Assembly: GCA_018823175.1 (NCBI GenBank)
Contig: JAHJIY010000040.1
Location: 80,888 to 144,887, forward strand
Source of the DNA: Pseudomonadota bacterium
GTDB taxonomy: Bacteria > Desulfobacterota > Desulfobulbia > Desulfobulbales > JAHJIY01
DNA: 64,000 nucleotides
Reading direction: 5' to 3'
Positions within the stretch are counted from its first letter, which is position 1. Each line of letters begins with the position of its first letter. The notes below the pieces were generated by a model. The model was not told where the DNA came from, searched no databases, and was given only the letters and a program-made list of their open reading frames with translations. The translations under genes were made by a program, and so were the position numbers. Of the stretch, positions 10,078 through 18,668 are shown one piece after another.

Positions 10078-10294
10078 GTTGCCAAGGATCTCAGGAGATG
10101 AGGCAATCAAGGTGTTCATTATTCTCGGATTCCGGCAAGTGCGACAAAAAGGCAGCCATGTTATGATGCGCCGGGGTGACAAAGGATGCGTCATCCCCCG
10201 GCATAAAGAACTTGCCTTCGGCACCCTCAGAAGCGCTATCAGGCAGGCCGGTATCTCGGTTGATGAATTTGTTGCCGCCTACGAAGGGAAATGA
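10070..10294 (+). CDS. hicA: HicA-like toxin (module 3)
   Basis: MPELPRISGDEAIKVFIILGFRQVRQKGSHVMMRRGDKGCVIPRHKELAFGTLRSAIRQAGIS; overlaps hicB. Confidence 0.93.
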   Translation: MPELPRISGDEAIKVFIILGFRQVRQKGSHVMMRRGDKGCVIPRHKELAFGTLRSAIRQAGISVDEFVAAYEGK

Positions 10295-10514
10295 TGCGGA
10301 GGGTCTGACGTGCTCGGGCTTCAGCCGCTGCGCATCTTCCGCTGCCTGCGCTCGCAGCCCGGCTTTATCGGATGGTGGTAGGTGCGCGGCTTTTAATGTT
10401 CGGCATGGTCGGTGGTTTTTGTTCGTCCGGAGTAACACTGCGTCGGTACTGTGGTTGTCATATTTTGTGCAGGCTATGTCCGGCGGCTGCGCATTATATG
10501 CCGGGCCTTCGGCC

Positions 10515-10596
10515 GCATAAAATTGGGTTATGTAAAGTGCGGAAGCAAGCTCGGTACGGCTCCCGCCGCCGCACTCTTACATAACAAATTTTATGC
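10515..10596. repeat. Large inverted repeat within separator element 2
   Basis: gcataaaattgggttatgtaaagtgcgg (10515-10542) versus ccgcactcttacataacaaattttatgc (10569-10596). Confidence 0.75.
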
Positions 10597-10688
10597 AACA
10601 TAGCAGAGCACAAAATCCGCCAAACACTTACGTTTACAGCACCCGCCCGGCCAACCCGTCCGCCCTCAAGGGCTCCCCAAATAGAAAA

Positions 10689-10717
10689 GGCGATTGAAGA
10701 GAAAATCCTCAACCGCC
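10689..10717 (-). terminator. Hairpin parallel to 8481-8508
   Basis: ggcgattgaaga-gaaaa-tcctcaaccgcc, 10/12 stem; U-rich flank on minus. Confidence 0.5.
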
Positions 10718-10754
10718 TTGAATTAATTGGGTCTGTCCCCGTTTTCCGTTCAGT

Positions 10755-11798
10755 CTATTGGAATTCTTTGCTGAATGTTTTCTCAAAAGCCGGCAACTCA
10801 CCAAAAAGAAAAATATCACTAATTAACAATTCAAATTCAGCTTCACTTAAATCCTTGAGTGATCGTTCTGTTCTACCAGTTGATATCTCCAGAAGGGTCA
10901 TATATTTTTTGTTCACCTTGTCGATATCATATTTTAGGACAGTATCCTTGCCAGCGTAATACTGAATAGACTGTCCAAATTTCTGATCTACCCAAAAAAT
11001 TCCATTTTTTGATATCAACCGTCCCGCGTTGTAACATGCATCATATTTTTCTTGTTCCCTTAGATCTTTACAGTATCTCCACAAAAATGAAACATTGTCA
11101 GTTTTGTTAGTTAAAACTTCATATGCATAATATTTTGCAGTAAAATACGAATAGCCAATAAATAATGATGTACTTGTTAGTATTCTGAATTTTTCTTGTG
11201 AATAGTCATTATATATACCTGTATCGTTTCCCTCTTTAACAGTCTGGTAGATTTTTTGATTATTTGAATTTAATAAATATTCTACTGACGCCAGCAAATA
11301 GCGAGGAAAAGAGTTGTTTTTGTCCAATAATACCAGATCATTTGCCATCTTCCTGATTTTATCATATTCAATATTCAAAGAATGTTGCTGAAATGAATTC
11401 TCCGGCAGTTTGTTTTCTAGCTGGGATATGGAAAGATACAGCTTCTGCTGATAATACACCTTTAATTCACTCATTGTTAAATCTGATAGTATTATTTCAT
11501 CAAGCAAATTAATTTTTTTTACAATATCATTGGATTGTAGGGCGGCACCTAATATATAGGTAGCTTTAGCTTTATTTGTTTCTCTGATTTCCCCAAGATC
11601 TTTCTTGTTATATTTCAGTTTCCTAGAAAGATCATTAAGATAACCCCATCCTACAGTGTCTTCAGGTATTGGGTACCCTGCATTTATCTCTTTATATGTA
11701 GGTGGATGTGAAACGCACATTTTATATTGAATTGCACAGCCAGCCAACCAAATTGAAAGCATTATACTCACTGAAATTAAAGATAAGTTATATATCAT
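10755..11798 (-). CDS. Hypothetical lipoprotein
   Basis: Signal peptide plus lipobox SIWLAGCAIQ; AT-rich gene immediately downstream of the Rhs tip. Confidence 0.7.
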   Translation of the reverse strand: MIYNLSLISVSIMLSIWLAGCAIQYKMCVSHPPTYKEINAGYPIPEDTVGWGYLNDLSRKLKYNKKDLGEIRETNKAKATYILGAALQSNDIVKKINLLDEIILSDLTMSELKVYYQQKLYLSISQLENKLPENSFQQHSLNIEYDKIRKMANDLVLLDKNNSFPRYLLASVEYLLNSNNQKIYQTVKEGNDTGIYNDYSQEKFRILTSTSLFIGYSYFTAKYYAYEVLTNKTDNVSFLWRYCKDLREQEKYDACYNAGRLISKNGIFWVDQKFGQSIQYYAGKDTVLKYDIDKVNKKYMTLLEISTGRTERSLKDLSEAEFELLISDIFLFGELPAFEKTFSKEFQ

Positions 11799-11816
11799 AG
11801 CCTCTCTCCCCTTATC

Positions 11817-12689
11817 TTATTGATTTCCGCATAGGCTGAAACAACTAGGCCAAGCAAACTTAACACATAGGTCTGGGTTTGAAGAGAAAGGACACAAAAC
11901 GTCTTGTGTACATTCCATACAGTCTCCTGATGAGCAAGATTTGCACACATTCTTAAGGTCTTCTATAAAGCCTTTGCATTTTTTTGACTCTAATGAAGCT
12001 CCGCCTTTCTTTGCCTTATCAATTAAATCTATTATGTCAATTTTCCTCAATCCATCAGGATCAATACTGTTAACCGGATCACCACCCACATAAGCAAATA
12101 AATTCAATCCCCCAGCCAAGCCAATGGGATCAGGGGTTAAATACCGCCCAGTCCCCGGATCATAATACCGATTCCAATTATAATGCAGCCCGGTCTCGCT
12201 ATCATAATATTGGCCCGGAAACCGTAAATTACTAACCACACTCTCAACCTCAACACTGGCCTGGCCAAAAGCATCATAAACCGCCGACCAAACCACCTGG
12301 CCACTACAATTAATCATCTGCTGCGGCGTCCCCAAATGATCATTCAAATACCAATAATACTGGTCACCATCTTTCATGAAGAGCGGATCAGTACCCCAGC
12401 TAGAATCAGGCAGCCAGCCATAACTCTTGATCTCTGCACCCACCGTGTCATACTCGCCAAACATCCCTTCATCACCATAGAAGAAATAGGTTCGGACCCC
12501 ACCCACCTCTTTCCACAACCGCCGGCCAAACGGATCATAGCCGTAACCGGCTGCTCCGAGATCAGCGCCATCTCTGACCGCTACCAGCCGGTTATCCAGA
12601 TCATAATCATAACCAACCACAGCCACATCATAAAGCTTTTTGGTCAGGGTATTGCCGTTGGCGTCATAATCATAGGTGACCGTAACATT
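11817..12689 (-). pseudogene. Orphan C-terminal fragment of Rhs/YD-repeat protein with Cys-rich tip
   Basis: Rhs core YDAFGQ...LRFPGQYYDSETGLHYNWNRYYDPGTGRYLTPDPIGLAGGLNLFAYVGGDPVNSIDPDGLR; homology starts abruptly (NVTVTYDYDANGNTLTKK) after an in-frame stop. Confidence 0.85.
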
Positions 12690-12690
12690 T

Positions 12691-12834
12691 CAAGAAAAAT
12701 GCTCCGGTGAAGATATCCGTGGTTTCATATTTCCGGGCGAAAGGTCATACCGGTTCGGTCTGATTAATAACGACAAGACCGTCACCTTCGTCCGTGTTCT
12801 CCGCCGGAACGAAATCTACCGCAATTTCTCATAA
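12691..12834 (+). pseudogene. C-terminal fragment resembling a RelE/ParE-type toxin
   Basis: GEDIRGFIFPGERSYRFGLINNDKTVTFVRVLRRNEIYRNFS* with no start codon context; abuts the truncated Rhs fragment. Confidence 0.45.
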
Positions 12835-13015
12835 AAAGATAATGTACTGCTGACAACCCGTAAATAAAAACCGGGGCAAATTACCAAGCGGCAGCACCTT
12901 GCCCCCGGTTGATCCCTTTCTTTATCACCGCACAACCCAGACTCCGGGCGATACCCCCGACATTAGGCAAAGTTAACTGAGCCGCAAATATTATTTTCGC
13001 AATGCAATATTTTAT

Positions 13016-13041
13016 GGAACCTTTTCCAGGGACGATTCGTT
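13016..13041 (+). promoter_or_regulatory. ECF-type promoter (GGAACC-N16-CGTT) upstream of sigma gene
   Basis: TGGAACCTTTTCCAGGGACGATTCGTTA, 10 bp before the ATG. Confidence 0.7.
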
Positions 13042-13051
13042 ACAGTATATT

Positions 13052-13642
13052 ATGGACAATGTTATCAACATCCCCAGAGAGAACTGCCGCGAATCCGCCA
13101 TCGAGACCCTTCTGGAACCGCATCTCCAGTATTTATATAGGCTCGCCTTCCGGCTGACCGGTAAAAGTCATGACGCGGAAGACCTGCTCCATGATGTCCT
13201 GGTGAAAGTATTTGCCAAACAACGAATGCTCGCCGGGATCGAAAACCTGCGGCCCTGGCTGACCACCACCCTTTCCCGGACCTTCATCGACCTGAAAAGA
13301 AAAGAAAACCGTTCATTATTACGGTTATTCAAACCGGCGACTGACGATAACTCCATCTCGGAACTGGACGCTATTGCCTCGCCCCGGCCCGGCCCGGAAA
13401 AGGAAAGCAGCCGCTTCCAGGACAAACAGATAATCGCGGCCGCCCTGAGCCGGCTTAATGCCGAACAGAAAACGGTCTGCGTCCTCCATGACATGGAAGG
13501 ATATACCCTGCAAGAACTCGAAGAGATCCTGGCCACTCCGATCGGCACCCTCAAGTCGCGACTGCATCGGGCTCACGCAACTTTAAAAAATTATTTACAG
13601 AAGAATGGAACCTTTCCAGCCTACGACTCGTTTAGTAATTAA
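13052..13642 (+). CDS. ECF-family RNA polymerase sigma factor
   Basis: LYRLAFRLTGKSHDAEDLLHDVLVKVF (region 2) and LEEILATPIGTLKSRLHRAHATLKNYL (region 4). Confidence 0.95.
   Translation: MDNVINIPRENCRESAIETLLEPHLQYLYRLAFRLTGKSHDAEDLLHDVLVKVFAKQRMLAGIENLRPWLTTTLSRTFIDLKRKENRSLLRLFKPATDDNSISELDAIASPRPGPEKESSRFQDKQIIAAALSRLNAEQKTVCVLHDMEGYTLQELEEILATPIGTLKSRLHRAHATLKNYLQKNGTFPAYDSFSN
13607..13632 (+). promoter_or_regulatory. Second ECF-type promoter inside the 3' end of the sigma gene
   Basis: TGGAACCTTTCCAGCCTACGACTCGTTTAG; same GGAACC-N16-CGTT spacing. Confidence 0.6.
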
Positions 13643-13653
13643 GAGGTTTGATT

Positions 13654-14286
13654 ATGAAATGCATAAAATTTACCGAACAACTTGATGATTTTGTGGACGG
13701 CTATCTTGCTCAAAACGACAGACCGGCAATGGAACAACATTTAACCAACTGTCCTGAGTGCCAAAAATTATGGCAAGCAGAAAACGATCTGCGGCAGAAT
13801 CTCAAAAGCCAACCGACGCCGGAAATAGACCTACCGAGCCTGCAAAGAATGATGCGCATGGCCCACCGCGAGCATAAAAACAAAAGCCGGTACCGCTTCA
13901 TTTCTTACGGTCTGGCGGCGGCCGCCGGTCTGGTTCTGTTAATGACGACCGGTCTCTTTCATGGCCGGCTGGAGAATATCAATCCTCAGAGCAATCATGG
14001 GCTGATGACGATAAGCCAGGTTTCGGAAGTAAGCAAAACCATCAATCTGGTAATCAACTGCCCGACGAACATGGAACAGGCGGAACTGACCATTATCCTG
14101 CCGGACAATATAGAACTCGCCGCCTTTCCGGGCCGACACGAGCTGACCTGGAAAACGAACCTGAAAACAGGCGGCAATCTGCTGCCCCTGGAAATTATCA
14201 CAACACAACCGGGAACGGCAAAAATTACCGCAAAAATTGAGCATAACAGTAAAAGCCGAACCCAGACTTTAAACATGAGCATTTAA
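13654..14286 (+). CDS. Anti-sigma factor with zinc-finger (zf-HC2-like) N-terminus and one TM
   Basis: HLTNCPECQKLW motif, TM YGLAAAAGLVLLMTTGLF, adjacent to the ECF sigma gene. Confidence 0.85.
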   Translation: MKCIKFTEQLDDFVDGYLAQNDRPAMEQHLTNCPECQKLWQAENDLRQNLKSQPTPEIDLPSLQRMMRMAHREHKNKSRYRFISYGLAAAAGLVLLMTTGLFHGRLENINPQSNHGLMTISQVSEVSKTINLVINCPTNMEQAELTIILPDNIELAAFPGRHELTWKTNLKTGGNLLPLEIITTQPGTAKITAKIEHNSKSRTQTLNMSI

Positions 14287-14389
14287 CTAGTGTCGACCCA
14301 TAAGGGGTCAAGCAGCATAAACCGTGGCAGCGATATCTCCGGAGATTATTTACCCCACAAAACAACAAACCCAAGAGAGGTATAACACC

Positions 14390-14848
14390 ATGAAAACATA
14401 CACAAAAGGACTGATCCTGCTTAGCGCCATCTTCATTCTGCCCAATTTCGCTTTTGCCGCTGACCCACCCGAGGTTAACGATCTGGAAGTGACCATGACC
14501 GTGGTTGAATCCCCTGAAGATTCACCCGAGGAAATCATCAACCAAATCGAAATTCCAACCGGCGATTATCTGATGATCAGGGAAAGGACCCGGCAGCAAG
14601 ACAGAATTCACGATCCGGACCAGAGTCAGACCGACGGCTCTCAGGATATGACCCAGGAGCGAGAACAACGACGTGAGATGATCCGGGAGCATCAGGACGA
14701 AATGACCCAGGAGATGATTCAGGAGCATCAGGACGAAGCCCGGGAAATGATGCAGGAACATCAGGAAGAGACAAATTCCCAGGTCAGAGATGAAGCCGGA
14801 GGTTCCATAGGCGGCAACAATGCAGGCCATGGCAGAGGCGGCAATTAA
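14390..14848 (+). CDS. Secreted protein with Met/His/Glu/Gln-rich repeats
   Basis: Signal peptide MKTYTKGLILLSAIFILPNFAFAA; repeats MIREHQDEMTQ / MIQEHQDEARE / MMQEHQEE. Confidence 0.75.
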   Translation: MKTYTKGLILLSAIFILPNFAFAADPPEVNDLEVTMTVVESPEDSPEEIINQIEIPTGDYLMIRERTRQQDRIHDPDQSQTDGSQDMTQEREQRREMIREHQDEMTQEMIQEHQDEAREMMQEHQEETNSQVRDEAGGSIGGNNAGHGRGGN

Positions 14849-14891
14849 ATAAGCGCCCCCGGCGCCCTCTAGCCATCATTTCTCCCCTACC

Positions 14892-14928
14892 CCGTCTGGC
14901 CCGGCCCCCACCGGACCAGACGGATTTT
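14892..14928 (+). terminator. Rho-independent terminator
   Basis: ccgtctggcccgg-ccccca-ccggaccagacgg-atttt. Confidence 0.75.
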
Positions 14929-14958
14929 CACGTTAACAAACCTGAGACCTGAATTCAT

Positions 14959-16239
14959 ATGAGACCAAAATACAGCGCCATCAGAAAGGCCATCACCATT
15001 TTATTTTTCATGCTGGCTGTTTTGCCATCCCCCGTTTGGGCCAGGGAGGCGGCAGACCCTTTTCCGATCGGCATTGCGCATTTCAAGGCCGGAGAATTCG
15101 GAGAAGCCCTCAAATTCTTTACCCAGGCTACAGATGCGGGCCGGGCCTCGGGCCCACTTTTTTTCAATATCGGGGTTTGCCACTACAAATTAGCCGACTA
15201 CCAGTCAGCCGACCAGGCCTTTACCAAGGCCGCGACCTATGAAAAGATGACGGCGCTGGCCAATTACAACCGGGGACTGGTCGCCCTCAAAGCCGAAAAG
15301 AATGACCAGGCCTATCTCTTGTTCAGGAAGGTAATCGAACAAGCAAAAGACCAGAAACTGGCGCAACTGGCCGAAGTCGCCATCTTCAAAGCCGAGCTTG
15401 ATAAAAAATCTACCGGCCCCAACTCCTGGCTCAATTATTTTTCGATCGGCCTAGGTTTCGACGACAACGTCAAAATCACTTCCGAATCAGACACTACCGA
15501 GGCCAGCGGTGAAGAAGATGCCTTTGCGGAGATGATTGTTTATGCCAGGGGACCTCTTTTCCCCGAATCAAAAATTCAGGCCCAGCTCAATGTTTATTAC
15601 CAGGGACATAAAGACCTTGATGAATATGATATAATTTCGCCCGGCCTGGGATTTTATTACGTTAATAATTTTAACGGCTGGAAAGTTGATTCCGGCCTCC
15701 AGTACACCTTTACCCTGCTCGACGATCAGAGTCATGAACAGATCGGAACCGCCTCCATCAAACTGACCAAAATGCTCAACAGTTTTACGAGGTTCAACCT
15801 CAATTATTATCTCAGCTCTATTGATCTGCTCAACTCTGATTACGAATATCTGGACGGCTATCGAAACAAACTTGAGACAAAAGGGACCTGGCGTCTGACC
15901 GACTGGCGAATTTCTTTGGGCTACTACCTGGAATTAAACGACGCGGAGGACTCGGAATCAGCGCCGACCCGCAACTTTCTTGCAGGCGGAGTAAAATATT
16001 ACTTCACCAGTAAACTCAATGGTGACGCCACAATTTCCGGCCGAAAAAGCGTTTATGATTACAACTTATCGGAAAACAGGGAAGACAATCTCTACAAAGC
16101 ATCTGCCGGCCTGACCTACAGTTTGTCGGGAGAATGGCTCCTGAATCTTTCATATACCTACTATGACAACGATTCAAACTATGATCTCTACGATTATCAG
16201 CGGGAAATTGTGACGACCAGTATCTCAAAGAGTTTTTAA
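14959..16239 (+). CDS. TPR + outer-membrane beta-barrel protein
   Basis: Signal peptide, TPR-like repeats (FNIGVCHYKLADYQSADQAFTKA), alternating beta-strand C-terminal half ending in Phe (SISKSF). Confidence 0.75.
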   Translation: MRPKYSAIRKAITILFFMLAVLPSPVWAREAADPFPIGIAHFKAGEFGEALKFFTQATDAGRASGPLFFNIGVCHYKLADYQSADQAFTKAATYEKMTALANYNRGLVALKAEKNDQAYLLFRKVIEQAKDQKLAQLAEVAIFKAELDKKSTGPNSWLNYFSIGLGFDDNVKITSESDTTEASGEEDAFAEMIVYARGPLFPESKIQAQLNVYYQGHKDLDEYDIISPGLGFYYVNNFNGWKVDSGLQYTFTLLDDQSHEQIGTASIKLTKMLNSFTRFNLNYYLSSIDLLNSDYEYLDGYRNKLETKGTWRLTDWRISLGYYLELNDAEDSESAPTRNFLAGGVKYYFTSKLNGDATISGRKSVYDYNLSENREDNLYKASAGLTYSLSGEWLLNLSYTYYDNDSNYDLYDYQREIVTTSISKSF

Positions 16240-16257
16240 GCAGAGGGAGATGTAGCT

Positions 16258-16340
16258 AGTAAATAGTGACGAGTAAATAGTGAATAGTGACTAATAAATA
16301 GTAACAAGTTTTTCCCCTTGTCACTTGTCACTTGTCACTT
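16258..16340. repeat. Two facing 7-bp repeat arrays (TAGTGAC-type then TTGTCAC-type)
   Basis: TAGTAAA TAGTGAC GAGTAAA TAGTGAA TAGTGAC TAATAAA TAGTAAC ... TTGTCAC x3 TT. Confidence 0.9.
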
Positions 16341-17632
16341 AATAACTGATTAAACTTGATCTCGGCATCGAGGACCGAAAACAAGCCGCCTGGTTTTCTA
16401 ACCGGCACGCTGGTAAACGGCACCACATCATGGATCCAATGGCACTGCCGGTGGTTTTCCTTAGTGCCGTCAGCCACGGCCAGGGACAAGACATACTGAC
16501 CGGCCAACAGATTGGGCCACTGCTCAATATGAAAAGAAATTTGGTATCTTGAACCGGGAATAAGCGGCGGCGGGTTTTGTTCACAAAAAGCGGTATTATC
16601 ACCCAATATTTCCCGACCCAGACGATCTTTGATGTTATAACCGATGATTGGCTGCGAGACTTCGCTATTGGCTTCGATCACCGCTTCAATCACACAGGGC
16701 TTGCCGGAGAGGACCGTGCTATTGCAAGAACCCTCTGACAACATCCTGACCTCGGTGATCGTTACCCGTTGATCGCCGAATTGCCGAAATCCATCTTTGG
16801 GCTCGACTCCCGCAAGATCAGGACCGACGATATTTTGCGGCGGCAAATCCACCGACACCGGAACGTCAGCCTGGATCGTTTCCTCTATTTTACCCTCTTC
16901 CTCCGACATATATTGCAGATATTTTTCCACCACTAATCTGGGCGTCCCGTCCGCCTGGATCATGCCGTCCTTCAGCCAGATCGCCCGGGAACAGAGTTCA
17001 ATGATCGCGGCAGTATCGTGGGAGACAAAGATGACCGTCCCTTTTTTGCAAAAGTCCTTGATCCTGGCCATACATTTCTGCTGAAAACGGACATCGCCGA
17101 CCGAAAGGGCCTCATCAACGATCAGAATATCAGGCGAGACATTGATTGCGGTGGCAAAGGCTAAGCGGACATACATCCCGCTTGAATACTGTTTCACCGG
17201 TTGATCAATAAAGCGGCCGATGCCGGCAAACTCGACAATATCATCATAACATGCCGTTATCTGGCTGTGACTCAGTCCCATAATCGCCGCCGTGGTATAA
17301 ACATTATCGCGGCCGGAAAACTCCAGATTAAAACCGGCCCCCAGTTCAAGAAGAGCGCTGATCCGGCCATCAATTGCGAGTTCGCCGGTGGTTGGAGTCA
17401 GGGTATTACAGATCATCTGCAGCAGGGTCGACTTCCCCGAGCCGTTGGAGCCGATAATGCCGACCGTTTCTCCCGCCTCAATCGCAAAGGAAACGTCCTT
17501 GAGGGCCCAGAACTCATTAAAGAAGGTCTTCCGATTTCGCCACAGGGCCTGTTTCAAGCGGTCGATCGGACGTTTATATACCGGGTAGCATTTCCCGAGA
17601 TTGACCGCTTTAATCACATGATTATTTGACAT
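16328..17632 (-). CDS. wzt: Polysaccharide ABC transporter ATP-binding protein (Wzt type with C-terminal domain)
   Basis: Walker A GSNGSGKST, YSSGMYVRLAFATAINVSPDILIVDEALSVGD. Confidence 0.93.
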   Translation of the reverse strand: MSNNHVIKAVNLGKCYPVYKRPIDRLKQALWRNRKTFFNEFWALKDVSFAIEAGETVGIIGSNGSGKSTLLQMICNTLTPTTGELAIDGRISALLELGAGFNLEFSGRDNVYTTAAIMGLSHSQITACYDDIVEFAGIGRFIDQPVKQYSSGMYVRLAFATAINVSPDILIVDEALSVGDVRFQQKCMARIKDFCKKGTVIFVSHDTAAIIELCSRAIWLKDGMIQADGTPRLVVEKYLQYMSEEEGKIEETIQADVPVSVDLPPQNIVGPDLAGVEPKDGFRQFGDQRVTITEVRMLSEGSCNSTVLSGKPCVIEAVIEANSEVSQPIIGYNIKDRLGREILGDNTAFCEQNPPPLIPGSRYQISFHIEQWPNLLAGQYVLSLAVADGTKENHRQCHWIHDVVPFTSVPVRKPGGLFSVLDAEIKFNQLLSDK

Positions 17633-17653
17633 AGATAAATCTCAGCACAAAAT

Positions 17654-18514
17654 TTATAGCACATCGGCAAAGGCTCTTTTGCTCTTGTAAAACCAGATAA
17701 ATCCCAAGGTAAAAACAACCAGAGCAAGGGTGAAATCAGCCATATACCATGAAAGATCAGGAAGCTGACCCCACAGTACAACCTTGCGGGCATCGTCGAC
17801 AAAAACGGCAATAGGATTGAGTTGACAGAAAAAACGGTATTGTTCCGGAATGGCGGTGATCGGATAAATAATCGGAGACATGAAGAAAAGAACCGTGGTG
17901 ATAATCCCGATCGAGGCATTGATGTCCCGGATAAAAACCCCCAGCGAGGCCAGAAAATAGGCAAACCCCAGGCTGAACATCATAACCGGCAGCCAGACCA
18001 TGGGCAGAAGCAGGATCGTCCAGTAAAGAGGATGACCCGTCAAAATGATGCCAACGATCAGGACCAGCAGGCTGAACAGGTTATTAACCAGAACATTGAA
18101 AAAGGTGACGAGCGGCAGAATCTCCAGCGGGAACACCACCTTCTTCACATAATTTACATTGCCAAGGACAAGAGACGGCGCCATGTTGGCAACTTCAGCG
18201 AAGATATTGAAGGTGATCATCCCCATGAATAGGGTCAGGGCAAAAGTTGTTCTGCTTTCGTCGGGTGAAACGCCCCATTTTGCCTTGAAAATTACGGAGA
18301 AGACAAAGGTATAAACAGTGAGCATCAAGAGGGGCTGGAGAAAGGCCCAGCCCAGGCCAAGGAATGAGCCCTTAAACCGGTTCAGGATCTCCCGTTTAGT
18401 CAGTTGGGTAATCAGATGCTTATATTGCCAGAGGTGAACAAAAATCCTGACCGGGTTGAAAAAATGTCTGATTTTCTCCGGCTGGGACGAAATTTTCTGA
18501 GTGAGGGAATTCAT
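17654..18514 (-). CDS. wzm: Polysaccharide ABC transporter permease
   Basis: ABC-2 type permease, LTKREILNRFKGSFLGLGWAFLQPLLMLTVYTFVFSVIFK; adjacent to wzt. Confidence 0.93.
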   Translation of the reverse strand: MNSLTQKISSQPEKIRHFFNPVRIFVHLWQYKHLITQLTKREILNRFKGSFLGLGWAFLQPLLMLTVYTFVFSVIFKAKWGVSPDESRTTFALTLFMGMITFNIFAEVANMAPSLVLGNVNYVKKVVFPLEILPLVTFFNVLVNNLFSLLVLIVGIILTGHPLYWTILLLPMVWLPVMMFSLGFAYFLASLGVFIRDINASIGIITTVLFFMSPIIYPITAIPEQYRFFCQLNPIAVFVDDARKVVLWGQLPDLSWYMADFTLALVVFTLGFIWFYKSKRAFADVL

Positions 18515-18668
18515 TATCTTTTATCAATTAGATTTCATGAATGATTCTTCGCAGCAGCGGAGATGAAAATATGATTGCCGTGGGATAAAGACCCCTGAAC
18601 TTACACCAAGATGATCAAAACCGGCAAGATAAATAGTCTTGTCACGAAGGCTTGACCCCAGACACCAT

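Noticed and set aside
10515-10596. Integron attC site
   Set aside because: Long palindrome near gene cassettes, but the order is GTT...AAC rather than attC AAC...GTT, the core does not fit GTTRRRY, and no integrase is in the window. Kept only as a structured separator.
12884-12926. Hairpin aaccggggcaa...ttgcccccggtt as terminator
   Set aside because: Stem is plausible but the loop is long and there is no clear U-tract or confident upstream gene; not listed as a feature.
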